Below, piece after piece: positions 9,041 through 17,841 of a stretch of DNA of 64,000 nt. The stretch spans positions 1-64,000 of the forward strand of contig JADZEB010000033.1 of the NCBI GenBank assembly GCA_020850755.1, read 5' to 3'. The notes under the pieces are model-generated. The model saw nothing but the letters and a program-made list of their open reading frames with translations. It was not told where the DNA came from and ran no database searches. Within the stretch, counting starts at the first letter, position 1. Each line of letters starts with the position of its first letter. The translations under genes were made by a program, and so were the position numbers. Origin of the DNA: Alphaproteobacteria bacterium. Its GTDB lineage: Bacteria; Pseudomonadota; Alphaproteobacteria; Acetobacterales; Acetobacteraceae.

Positions 9041-10486
9041 CTATTCCGCCGCAAGCTGCGGCGCGGCGGCGCCGATACTGGCCTGGATGTAGCGGTGCAT
9101 CGCCTCGGCCGCGTCGCGCCCGTCGCGCACGGCCCAGACCACCAGGCTCGCCCCGCGCACGATGTCGCCGGCGGCGAACACGCCCGGCAGGCTGGTCATC
9201 ATGCTGCGGAAATCGATCTTGAGCGTGCCCCACCTGCTCACGCCGAGCGCGGGTTCGCTGAACATCGCCGGCAGGTCCTCGGGGTCGAAGCCGAGCGCCT
9301 TGATCACCAGATCGGCCTTGAGCGTGAAGGCGCTGCCGGCGATCGGCTCGGGCGTCTGCCGGCCCGAGGCATCGGGCAGGCCGAGATGCATGCGCACCGC
9401 GCGCACGCCCGATACCGTGCAATCGCCCAGGAACGCCTCGGGGGCGGCGAGCCAGACGAACTCGACGCCCTCCTCCTCGGCATGCTTCACCTCGCGCAGC
9501 GAGCCCGGCATGTTGGCGCGGTCGCGGCGATAGAGGCATTTCACGCTTTTCGCGCCCTGGCGGATGGCGGTGCGCACGCAATCCATCGCCGTGTCGCCGC
9601 CGCCGATCACCACCACATCCTTGCCGGCGGCATCCAGGCTGCCATCCTGGAAGGCCGGCACGGCATCGCCGAGCCCGGTGCGGTTCGAGGCGGTGAGATA
9701 ATCCAGTGCCGCGACGATGTTGCCGAGCCCGATGCCAGGGGCCTGCATCTCGCGCGCCTTGTAGACGCCGGTCGCGACCAGGATCGCGTCATGGCGCTGG
9801 CGCAGCGTGGCGAGGCTCACGGTCTCGCCCACGGCGGTGTTGGGGTGGAATGCCACCCCGCCCTCGGCCAGGAGCTTCGCCCGCCGCTCGACCACGGTCT
9901 TCTCCAGCTTGAAGTTCGGGATGCCGTAGATCATCAGCCCGCCGACGCGGTCGTAGCGGTCGTAGATCGCGACCTGGTAGCCCTTGCGGCGGAGCTGCTC
10001 GGCCGCCGCCAGCCCGGCCGGGCCGGCGCCGATGATGCCCACCGACTGCGCCAGCTCCTGGCGCGGGCGCGGCGGGCGCACCCAGCCCTGCTCCCAGGCG
10101 GTGTCGGTGATGTATTTCTCGACCGCGCCGATGGTGACGCTCTCGAAGCCCTTCTCGATCACGCAATTGCCTTCGCAGAGGCGGTCCTGCGGGCAGATGC
10201 GCCCGCAGATCTCGGGGAAGTTGTTGGTCGCCGAGGCGACCTCGTAGGCTTCCTCGAGCCGGCCCTCGGCGGTGAGCTTGAGCCAGTCGGGGATGTTGTT
10301 GTGCAGCGGGCAATGCACCTGGCAGAAGGGCACGCCGCACTGGCTGCACCGGCTGGCCTGCTGTTTCGCGCCTGCCGTGTCGAACTCGCGGAAAATCTCG
10401 TCGAAATCGGCGCGCCGCAGCGTGGCCTCGCGCTTGGGCGGGGTCCGCTGGGCGACATCGACGAATTTGAGCATCCGCTCGGGCAT
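9041..10486 (-). CDS. gltD: Glutamate synthase (NADPH) small subunit
   Basis: A 481-residue protein, the beta subunit that passes electrons from NADPH to GltB. The N-terminal adrenodoxin-reductase-like iron-sulfur domain carries two cysteine sets, C47/C50/C55/C59 (CSQCGVPFCQVHC) and C94/C98/C104/C108 (CGRICPQDRLCEGNC). The FAD-binding GAGPAG is at 153-158 and the NADPH-binding VVIGGGDTAMDC follows later. The C-terminus ends in an AAGDIVRGASLVVWA segment that contacts FAD. The start at 10486 gives the family's usual MxxRMLKFVDV N-terminus; longer frames upstream are not coding. It is the first gene of the gltD, tautomerase, gltB series. Confidence 0.97.
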   Translation of the reverse strand: MPERMLKFVDVAQRTPPKREATLRRADFDEIFREFDTAGAKQQASRCSQCGVPFCQVHCPLHNNIPDWLKLTAEGRLEEAYEVASATNNFPEICGRICPQDRLCEGNCVIEKGFESVTIGAVEKYITDTAWEQGWVRPPRPRQELAQSVGIIGAGPAGLAAAEQLRRKGYQVAIYDRYDRVGGLMIYGIPNFKLEKTVVERRAKLLAEGGVAFHPNTAVGETVSLATLRQRHDAILVATGVYKAREMQAPGIGLGNIVAALDYLTASNRTGLGDAVPAFQDGSLDAAGKDVVVIGGGDTAMDCVRTAIRQGAKSVKCLYRRDRANMPGSLREVKHAEEEGVEFVWLAAPEAFLGDCTVSGVRAVRMHLGLPDASGRQTPEPIAGSAFTLKADLVIKALGFDPEDLPAMFSEPALGVSRWGTLKIDFRSMMTSLPGVFAAGDIVRGASLVVWAVRDGRDAAEAMHRYIQASIGAAAPQLAAE

Positions 10487-10878
10487 CGTGGGCAGGCTCC
10501 GGACTGGTGCGGGATCACAGGTCAAGACGGGGGTCGGCGTCCGGTGGGCGAACGCGAGGGGGCGGTAGCAGGCCGGCCCGCCGCCACGGCCCGCGACCGG
10601 CCGCGCGGCGTGCTGCACTGCGTTATAGGCGATGCACACAGGGAGTGGCGAGTCGAATCTGGCAAAATAGGTCAATGATCATGACTAATTTTCTGTGGCC
10701 TGCGGCGCCGCATGGGGGCGCGCGATCCGCCCGCCCGGCGAGACATGCAATATAGTCTCGATTCGAGACTAATTTGCGGGCACGCCAATCGCCCCGCCGC
10801 CACCCCGCGCAGGGGCTGCCCTCCAATCCTTAATACACTGATATGCCTATTGTTTTCCGTCGCGCGCGGCGCTGCGGA
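10487..10878. promoter_or_regulatory. Intergenic region upstream of gltD, AT-enriched, with candidate operators
   Basis: No gene is supported in these 392 bp. The middle part (about 10620-10860) is markedly less GC-rich than the surroundings. It contains a perfect palindrome at 10753-10771, an imperfect palindrome GTCAATGATCATGAC at 10671-10685, and the shared string GACTAATTT at 10683 and 10767. The minus strand has a TATAAC at 10627-10622 that could be a -10 box for gltD. Since the SDR gene ends at 10879 on the minus strand, the region can hold both its terminator and the gltD promoter. Confidence 0.6.
10753..10771. promoter_or_regulatory. Perfect 19-bp palindrome, candidate operator upstream of gltD
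   Basis: TAGTCTCGATTCGAGACTA is a perfect inverted repeat with 9-bp arms around one central base. It lies about 267 bp upstream of the gltD start in an AT-enriched stretch and shares the half-site-like GACTAATTT with a second site at 10683. Size and symmetry fit a dimeric helix-turn-helix regulator. No specific regulator can be named. Confidence 0.55.
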
Positions 10879-11859
10879 TCAGGCCGCCTCGCGCTCGCGC
10901 CGGCGTCCGCCCGGTCGGAACCGGCCGAGATAGGACGGCACCACCGCCTCGAGCGGCGTCGGCGCGATGCCGAGCTCGGCCAGGGTCAGCGCGCCGGGGG
11001 AAACCACATTGTCGCGCTCCAGCAGCTTGACCTGGTCGCGCGTCAGCGGCGGCACCGGCAGCAGTTCCAGGAAGCGGGCCTGCACCCGCGCCACCCCGAA
11101 AGGCAGGCTGACCAGGCAACGCCGCCGCCCGGTCTCGGCCAGGATGTAGTCCATCAGCTCCTTGAAGCTGTAGGTCGCCGGCCCGCCCAGTTCGTAGGTC
11201 TTGCCGGCGCAACCGGGATCGGAAAGCGCCTTCACCACCGCATCGGCGACATCGCCGACATAGACCGGCTGGAAACGCGTCGCCCCGCCGCCATAGAGCG
11301 GCAGGGCCGGCAGGAACTGGGCCAGCGCGCCGACGCGGTTGAAGAAGCCGTCCTCCGGCCCGAACACGATCGAGGGGCGCAGGATGGTGGCCGCTGGAAA
11401 GGCCGCGCGCACCGCCGCCTCGCCCTCCGCCTTGCTGCGCGCATAGGCCGAGGGCGACTGCGCATCGGCCCCGATCGCGGAAACCTGCACCAGCGCCCTG
11501 GCACCCGCCTTGGCCGCGGCGCGGGCGACGTTCGCCGCGCCGTCGCGGTGGATGGCGTCGAAGCAGGCGCGGCCCTTCTCATACAGGATGCCGACCAGGT
11601 TCACGACCGCGCTCGCCCCGGCGCAGGCGGCTTCCACCGCCGCCGCGTCGGTGACCGGGGCACGCAGCAGCACGACCTGCCCGACCGCCCCCATCGGCTT
11701 GAGGAACATCGCCGCTTCGACATCGCGCACGCACACGCGCACGACATGGCCCGCCGCCGCCAGGCGCTTGACGACATAGCGGCCGACGAAGCCCGACCCG
11801 CCGAATACCGTCACGATCGAGGGTTGCCCGGCCATCGCCCTTGCCGTCGCTCGCGCCAT
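10879..11859 (-). CDS. NAD(P)-binding SDR, complex I NDUFA9-like
   Basis: A 326-residue atypical short-chain dehydrogenase. The Rossmann motif VTVFGGSGFVGRYVV is at residues 16-30, followed by VVNLVGILYE, QVSAIGADAQSPSAYARSKAEGE (the YxxxK motif) and RPSIVFGPEDGFFNR. This set of motifs is typical of the NDUFA9-like group found with respiratory complex I in alphaproteobacteria and mitochondria, where the protein binds NADPH and is structural rather than catalytic. The start at 11859 leaves a short tail before the Rossmann strand; an internal ATG at 11835 is an alternative. It is transcribed toward gltD, 392 bp away. Whether it is a complex I accessory subunit or an assembly factor here cannot be decided from sequence. 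Confidence 0.85.
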   Translation of the reverse strand: MARATARAMAGQPSIVTVFGGSGFVGRYVVKRLAAAGHVVRVCVRDVEAAMFLKPMGAVGQVVLLRAPVTDAAAVEAACAGASAVVNLVGILYEKGRACFDAIHRDGAANVARAAAKAGARALVQVSAIGADAQSPSAYARSKAEGEAAVRAAFPAATILRPSIVFGPEDGFFNRVGALAQFLPALPLYGGGATRFQPVYVGDVADAVVKALSDPGCAGKTYELGGPATYSFKELMDYILAETGRRRCLVSLPFGVARVQARFLELLPVPPLTRDQVKLLERDNVVSPGALTLAELGIAPTPLEAVVPSYLGRFRPGGRRREREAA

Positions 11860-12218
11860 CGCTGTCAGGTTCCCGCCTATGGGTGGATCGGCCCCGGCGC
11901 CACGCGGCGCCGCGCGGGCGGACATTAGCGACGCTGCCGATGCGTCACAAGCGGGCTGCATCGCGGGCGGGCGCATCACCGGCGGACAGCAGGGCCGGGG
12001 CAAGGCCGGGGCCGAAAGACCGGGCCGCAGGGAACGCCCCGGCCGGCACGGGCGCGCCAGCCCCCCAAGGGCCGGGGCGGCAGGGTGATGTCGCGCGGGA
12101 TGCAGACACCCCCCTCGCCCGCCAATGGGCCAGCGAAAAACATTGGGTCGGCCAAAGGGCGCAACATACCGCCCGGCCGCCCCCAGGCAGCAACCAAACC
12201 CCGCGAATGCCGCTGCAA
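11860..12218. other. Intergenic region without a supported gene
   Basis: These 359 bp lie between two minus-strand genes. Open frames run through in several phases because of GC richness, but none shows family motifs or a ribosome-binding site. It includes a GGCGCC-loop-GGCGCC hairpin near 11897-11912 and C-rich runs near 12061-12125. It presumably holds the promoter of the SDR gene at 11859. Confidence 0.5.
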
Positions 12219-12578
12219 CTACTTGATGAAGACGAATTTGCGCTTCTTGCGAGGCTCCCACGGCCCATTGGCCAGGGCCGCCGCGATCTTCTCCTGCGCC
12301 GTCTCGAGGACCGAGGGGTCGATCGGCCCGTGGCCGAAGAAATAGTTGCGCGGGTTGGGCAGCTCGACCTTCCAGAAATCGACTGGCTCGCCGTTCTCCT
12401 CCTCGATGGTTTCGAAGCTGAACTCGGCCTTGTCGTCCTTGTAGACGAAGGTCAGATGGTCGCCCGTCCCCTGGTGGACCGTGATCAGGGTGCCGTCATC
12501 GTCCGTCACGGCCGCGCGGCCCGGACGGACATTCAGCCCGGCTATGATGGCACCGTCACGCAATTCGACTGTCTTCAT
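12219..12578 (-). CDS. Small conserved-looking protein of unknown function
   Basis: A 119-residue soluble protein. The start at 12578 (MKTVELRDG) has GAGGAT upstream; the longer frame to 12746 has no coding character. The middle is acidic (KAEFSFETIEEENGEPVDFW), with NPRNYFFGHGP and a helical stretch before a strongly basic, aromatic C-terminus (EPRKKRKFVFIK). There is no signal peptide or membrane segment. I do not recognise the family. It lies on the minus strand just upstream of tRNA-Leu, which is on the plus strand. Confidence 0.75.
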   Translation of the reverse strand: MKTVELRDGAIIAGLNVRPGRAAVTDDDGTLITVHQGTGDHLTFVYKDDKAEFSFETIEEENGEPVDFWKVELPNPRNYFFGHGPIDPSVLETAQEKIAAALANGPWEPRKKRKFVFIK

Positions 12579-12804
12579 CGTGCTGGATCCTCGGAGCAGT
12601 TCTTGCTTTTCGAGTCCAGCCGGTGGGTTTCGCCCGTCCCCGGCCGCCCTCCAGTATTCCCCTATGGCAATGTTGCCACGCACGGGTCTGCCTGTCGATT
12701 CCCGCGTGCAGGGCCGGCCCAGGGGGGCGAGCACGAAAACCCGCATCAGGAGCGTTGACGGGCCGCCCGCGCGCCTCTATCTATCGCGCCCTGCCGATGC
12801 CCGT

Positions 12805-12891
12805 GCCCAGGTGGCGGAATTGGTAGACGCGCAGGTTTCAGGTACCTGTGGCCGCAAGGTCGTGGAAGTTCGAGTCTTCTCCTGGGCACCA
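12805..12891 (+). tRNA. tRNA-Leu (anticodon CAG)
   Basis: An 87-nt class II tRNA with encoded CCA. The acceptor stem GCCCAGG pairs with CCTGGGC (12881-12887). The D-loop has GGCGGAATTGGTAGACGC. The anticodon stem CAGGT/ACCTG encloses the loop TTCAGGT with anticodon CAG, reading CUG. A variable arm and the T-loop GTTCGAGTC follow. CUG is expected to be the dominant leucine codon at this GC content. Confidence 0.97.
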
Positions 12892-12977
12892 TCGCCGCCG
12901 TTCCGTTCGCGGCGGCGAAGCAGGCGGGCAGGCACCGTCAGGGCGTCTTTCCCGCGCATCAGCCGGACGCTTTCCCC

Positions 12978-13616
12978 ATGCCGCAGGGCCCTGCCTATAC
13001 ACTCCATCGCGACGACATGCCGGACGGGCTATCGCTCGGTCCCGTGGTGGCGATCGACACAGAGACAATGGGCCTGGAACCGCGCCGCGACCGGCTTTGT
13101 CTGGTCCAGCTTTCGAGCGGCGATGGCCGTGCGCACCTGGTGCAGATCCGCCCCGAGACGCTGGGTGGGCGCGGCGCCGATTGCCCCAACCTGAAGCGGC
13201 TTCTGGCCGATCCGGGCACGGTGAAGCTGTTCCACTTCGCCCGCTTCGACATCGCCGTCCTGAAGCACGCGCTGGGCGTGGAGTGCGCGCCGGTCTATTG
13301 CACCAAGATCGCCTCGAAGCTCGTGCGCACTTTCACCGACAAGCACGGGCTCAAGGATCTCTGCCGCGAGTTGCTGGGCGTGGAGCTGTCCAAGCAGCAG
13401 CAATCCTCGGACTGGGGCGCGGCCGATCTGGCGCCCGAGCAGCTCGCCTATGCCGCCACCGACGTGCTGCATCTGCATCAACTGAAGGGCAAGCTCGATG
13501 CGCTGCTTGCGCGCGAGGGGCGAACGGCGCTCGCCGAGTCCTGCTTCCGCTTCCTGCCCACCGTCGCCACGCTCGACCTGATCGGCGACGGCGAGCTATC
13601 CATCTTCGCGCACTGA
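12978..13616 (+). CDS. Ribonuclease D family 3'-5' exonuclease, exonuclease domain only
   Basis: A 212-residue DEDDy exonuclease. Motif I is AIDTETMGL (Asp27, Glu29), motif II FHFARFDIAVL (Asp91), and motif III YAATDVLHL (Tyr158, Asp162). The HRDC domains of classical RNase D (about 370-390 residues) are absent, which is the common short alphaproteobacterial form. It processes or degrades RNA 3' ends, probably tRNA or structured RNA. It begins 86 bp after tRNA-Leu on the same strand. The last codons and stop are included in a 22-bp tandem repeat. Confidence 0.9.
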   Translation: MPQGPAYTLHRDDMPDGLSLGPVVAIDTETMGLEPRRDRLCLVQLSSGDGRAHLVQIRPETLGGRGADCPNLKRLLADPGTVKLFHFARFDIAVLKHALGVECAPVYCTKIASKLVRTFTDKHGLKDLCRELLGVELSKQQQSSDWGAADLAPEQLAYAATDVLHLHQLKGKLDALLAREGRTALAESCFRFLPTVATLDLIGDGELSIFAH

Positions 13617-13670
13617 GCGCCCGGGCTTCGCGCACTGAGCGCCCGGGCTTCGCGCACTGAGCGCCCGGGA
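13605..13670. repeat. 22-bp tandem repeat, three copies, covering the RNase D stop codon
   Basis: Three direct copies (13605-13626, 13627-13648, 13649-13670) of a unit beginning TTCGCGCACTGAGCGCCC. The first copy encodes the last three residues and the stop codon of the RNase D gene, so the array is a duplication of the gene end. The remainder up to the next gene at 13975 holds no supported gene. It includes an AT-richer stretch around 13738-13800 that may contain the kdsD promoter. Confidence 0.95.
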
Positions 13671-13974
13671 CCCGGTCCGCCCACCGGCTAGCGCGACGCG
13701 CGAACTGGCCGGCAGCGGATCGTTCTGGCGCGGCACGGAATTTTCCACGGCACGAAGCTTGCCCTCGGCACATATTTTGCTTGGATTTCATTGACCAAGC
13801 CCCGCCGGATGCCCATACTCCCGTCTCGTCAGGATCATCCTGGTGCCACCCGCCCTGGTTGCGCGCCCGGTTGATCGCTCGGGCAGACGGGTGGGCAAGC
13901 AGCGTGGGCCGTTCCAGGCGATCCGTTAACCGTTCCATCGCTGCCGCGGGGCGCGCCGCTGCGGGCCTCCGCGC

Positions 13975-14991
13975 ATGAGCGCCGCCGCCCGCCCGGCCGC
14001 GGCCGCCACGGCCGCCACGACACCCGCGACCGAGGACCGCCGCGCCGATCTCGCCGCCGCGCGCGAGGTGCTGGCAACCGAGGCAGCCGCGCTGCGGGCG
14101 CTGGCCGAGAGCCTCGACGGCGCCTTCATCCGCGCCCTCGACCTGCTCGGGGGGGTAGGCGGGCGCGTGGTGGTCTCCGGTATGGGCAAGTCGGGCCATG
14201 TCGCGCGCAAGATCGCCGCCACGCTGGCCTCCACCGGCACCCCTGCCCTGTTCGTCCATCCGGCCGAAGCGAGCCACGGCGATCTCGGCATGGTCACGCC
14301 CGATGACAGCGTGCTGGCGCTCTCCAACTCCGGGGAGACGCCGGAACTGGCCGACCTGATCGCCTATACCCGTCGCGTCGGCATCCCGCTGGTGGCGATC
14401 ACCAGCGGCGGCGCCAGCACGCTCGCGCGCGAGGCGGATGTGGCCCTGGTGCTGCCGCCCCAGCCGGAGGCGAGCCCGGTGGGGCACGCCCCCACCACCT
14501 CCACCACCATGATGCTGGCCTTGGGCGATGCGATCGCGGTGGCGCTTCTGCGTCGCTCGGGCTTCTCGGCCGAGCAGTTCCGCGAGTTCCACCCTGGCGG
14601 CCAGCTCGGCCGGCGCCTCTCGCGCGTGCGCGACCTGATGCACGGCGCCGCGGAGCTGCCGCTCGCCCTCGGCGCTACCGCCATGACCGAGGCGTTGCCG
14701 GCCATGACCGCCAAGCGCTTCGGCTGCCTCGGCGTGGTCGATGCCGCCGGTGCGCTGCTCGGCATCGTCACCGATGGCGACCTGCGCCGCCACATGGGCC
14801 CGGACCTGCTGGCGCGCACCGTGGCCGAGGTGATGACGCGCACTCCGAAGACCATCCGGCCCGACGCCCTGGCGGGAGAGGCGCTCAGGTTGATGAACGC
14901 GCATGCGATCACCAGCCTGTTCGTCGTCGAGGGCGCGCGGCCGGTGGGCATCCTGCACATCCACGACTGCCTGCGCGCGGGCGTGGCCTGA
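13975..14991 (+). CDS. kdsD: Arabinose-5-phosphate isomerase (KdsD/KpsF)
   Basis: A 338-residue protein with normal family architecture: an N-terminal SIS sugar-isomerase domain (about 40-200) with GMGKSGHVARKIAATLASTGTPA, ALSNSGETPEL and a SASPVGHAPTTST-like loop, then two CBS domains (about 215-338). It converts ribulose 5-phosphate to arabinose 5-phosphate, the first step of KDO formation for lipopolysaccharide. The neighbours lptC, lptA and lptB follow directly, which supports an LPS role rather than a capsule role. The N-terminus is Ala-rich; the start is the first ATG and has no strong ribosome-binding site, so a later start is possible. Confidence 0.95.
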   Translation: MSAAARPAAAATAATTPATEDRRADLAAAREVLATEAAALRALAESLDGAFIRALDLLGGVGGRVVVSGMGKSGHVARKIAATLASTGTPALFVHPAEASHGDLGMVTPDDSVLALSNSGETPELADLIAYTRRVGIPLVAITSGGASTLAREADVALVLPPQPEASPVGHAPTTSTTMMLALGDAIAVALLRRSGFSAEQFREFHPGGQLGRRLSRVRDLMHGAAELPLALGATAMTEALPAMTAKRFGCLGVVDAAGALLGIVTDGDLRRHMGPDLLARTVAEVMTRTPKTIRPDALAGEALRLMNAHAITSLFVVEGARPVGILHIHDCLRAGVA

Positions 14992-15025
14992 CCGATCGGC
15001 CGCGAAGGGGGAGCGACAAGGTCCG

Positions 15026-15928
15026 ATGCCGCTGCGCGAAGACGCGATCGGGATAGGCCGCAACGGCGCGGGGCAGTCCGCCGCCGGCGGTAGTGCCGTC
15101 GCGCCCGCGCTGCACCTCGCGGCAGTGCGCGACACGCCACCGCCCGGAGCAGCGGCACAGCCGGCGGCGCCGAGCGCCTCCGGAACCGCTGCCGACAGCG
15201 AGCGGCCGCGCCGGCGCGCCGCGCTGTTCTACGCCGATGGCGCCCTGCGCCGCCGCATCGCCAACCCGGCCTTCCTCGCCCGCCGCCGACGCTTCGTCTG
15301 GCTGCTCAAGCGCGTGCTGCCGGTCCTGGCCTTGTTGACGCTGGCGGCGATCGCGCTCTGGCCGCAGTTGCGCGGCAACGAGGACCGGCTGCGCTTCTCG
15401 ATCGCCCGGCCTGCCACCGCGCCAGGGGCCATGACCTCCACACCCGATGCGGCGCGGCTGACCAATGCGCGCTATGCCGGGGTGGACGGGCAGAACCGGC
15501 CATTCGTCATCACCGCCGATGTGGCGCAGCAGGGGCTGGGCGATGAGCGCATCACGCTGTCCAACCCGCATGGCGAGATCGTGCTGAACGATGGCCGCAC
15601 CGTCACGCTCGAATCCGTCCACGGCGTCTATCGCCAGCAATCGGGCCTGCTCGATCTCAGCGGCGATGTGACGCTGCGCCACGCGGCAGGCTATGTCATC
15701 CGCAGCGAGGAAGCGGCGGTCGACCTCAAGGCCGGCACGGCCGGGGGCGACCAGCCGGTATCGCTGCGCTCGGCCGCCGCCACGGTGGACGCGCAAGGGG
15801 GCTTCCGGCTGGTGCAGCGCGGCCAGGTGATCCTGTTTCTCGGCCCCGCCCGCGCCGTGATCTCGCCCGGGGCGGCCTCGGCCGCACAACCCGCGCCCAC
15901 GGCGCCAGTGGCGGGAGCAGGACGATGA
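15026..15928 (+). CDS. lptC: LPS export protein LptC
   Basis: A 300-residue inner-membrane protein with a long Ala/Pro/Arg-rich cytosolic N-terminus, one membrane span (about residues 90-112, VLPVLALLTLAAIALW) and a periplasmic LptC beta-jellyroll domain (NARYAGVDGQNRPFVITADVA, ERITLSNPHGEIVLNDG, GLLDLSGDVTLRHAAGY). LptC receives LPS from LptB2FG and passes it to LptA. It is longer than the E. coli protein (about 190) because of the N-terminal extension. It lies 34 bp after kdsD, and its stop overlaps the lptA start by 4 bp, so translation is coupled. Confidence 0.93.
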   Translation: MPLREDAIGIGRNGAGQSAAGGSAVAPALHLAAVRDTPPPGAAAQPAAPSASGTAADSERPRRRAALFYADGALRRRIANPAFLARRRRFVWLLKRVLPVLALLTLAAIALWPQLRGNEDRLRFSIARPATAPGAMTSTPDAARLTNARYAGVDGQNRPFVITADVAQQGLGDERITLSNPHGEIVLNDGRTVTLESVHGVYRQQSGLLDLSGDVTLRHAAGYVIRSEEAAVDLKAGTAGGDQPVSLRSAAATVDAQGGFRLVQRGQVILFLGPARAVISPGAASAAQPAPTAPVAGAGR

Positions 15929-16992
15929 GGGCCCGGCAGCTTCAGAGCATCGCCGCCGCCGCCGCGCTGGCGGCGCTGGTTGCCTCGGCCGCGCCCGGCG
16001 CGCGGGCGCAGGATCTCGGCCTGAGCGGCTCTGGACCGATCGAGATCGACGCCGCCGAGGGCATCGAATGGCGGCAGGCGGAAAGGATCGTCATTGCGCG
16101 CGGCAATGCGCGCGCCACGCGCCAGAACGTCACCGTCCATGCCGACCGGCTGATCGCGCGCTATCGCGAGCGGGCGCGCCCGGGCGAGGCGCCGCCGGCC
16201 CCGCAGCCGGGTCGTGCCGCCGCCGAAGGGCCGCTTGCGGGCGGCGGGGCGAACGAGATCTGGCGCCTGGAAGCGGAAGGCAATGTCCGCATCGTCGCCG
16301 CCGCCGACCGGGCCGAGGGCGATCGCGCCGTCTACGACCTCGACCAGGCGGTGCTGGTGCTGACGGGGCGCAACCTGCGCATCCTCGCCGGCAGCGACGA
16401 GGTGCGCGCGCGCGACAGCCTCGAATACTGGAGCCAGCGGCGCATGGCGGTGGCGCGCGGCGGCGCCTCGGTGACGAGCGGGGACCGCCGCCTCGATGCC
16501 GCGGTGCTGGTGGCCTATCTCGCTGCCCCGCCGCCGCCCGGTGCGGCGCGCCCGCAGGCGCCGCCGCCGACCTCGCAGGCCCAGGGCGGCGGGGCGCCGC
16601 TGGCCGGCGCGCTCGGCGGCAGCGGGCGCATCGAGCGGGTCGAGGCCTTCGACGAGGTGCTGATCCGCACGCCGACCGAAAGCGTGCGCGGCGACCGCGG
16701 CGTCTATCTGCCGGAAACGGGAATCGCGCAGATCACCGGCCAGGTGCGCATCACGCGCGGGCAGAACCAGCTCAATGGCGGCTTCGCCGAGGTCAACCTG
16801 CGCACCGGCGTGGCGCGGCTGCTCGGCGGCCCGCCCGGCGGCGGCGGCACGGCACCGGGGGGCAGCGGCGGGCGCGTCTCGGGCCTTGTCGTGCCGAATG
16901 AGGGCCAGGCCGAGGGCGCGCAACCACAGCCACAGCAGCAGCAGCAGCAACGGCGGCCGGCCAATGCCGCCCCGCGCCGGCTGGCGCCATGA
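15925..16992 (+). CDS. lptA: LPS periplasmic bridge protein LptA
   Basis: A 355-residue protein: signal peptide (residues 1-28, ending ARAQ), then OstA/LptA beta-strand repeats ([77 protein letters not shown]). It carries LPS between LptC and LptD. It is about twice the E. coli length because of Pro/Gly-rich inserts and a C-terminal tail with a glutamine run encoded by CAG repeats (16921-16950). It starts inside the lptC stop codon and is followed after 10 bp by lptB. Confidence 0.92.
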   Translation: MRARQLQSIAAAAALAALVASAAPGARAQDLGLSGSGPIEIDAAEGIEWRQAERIVIARGNARATRQNVTVHADRLIARYRERARPGEAPPAPQPGRAAAEGPLAGGGANEIWRLEAEGNVRIVAAADRAEGDRAVYDLDQAVLVLTGRNLRILAGSDEVRARDSLEYWSQRRMAVARGGASVTSGDRRLDAAVLVAYLAAPPPPGAARPQAPPPTSQAQGGGAPLAGALGGSGRIERVEAFDEVLIRTPTESVRGDRGVYLPETGIAQITGQVRITRGQNQLNGGFAEVNLRTGVARLLGGPPGGGGTAPGGSGGRVSGLVVPNEGQAEGAQPQPQQQQQQRRPANAAPRRLAP

Positions 16993-17002
16993 TGGCCGTG
17001 CC

Positions 17003-17821
<819 letters not shown>

Positions 17822-17841
17822 CGGCGGGGCGACAGGCAGCC

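Noticed and set aside
10487-10675. Longer N-terminus for gltD starting at 10675
   Set aside because: It has no similarity to GltD N-termini and crosses the AT-enriched promoter-like region; MxxRMLKFVDV at 10486 is the family start.
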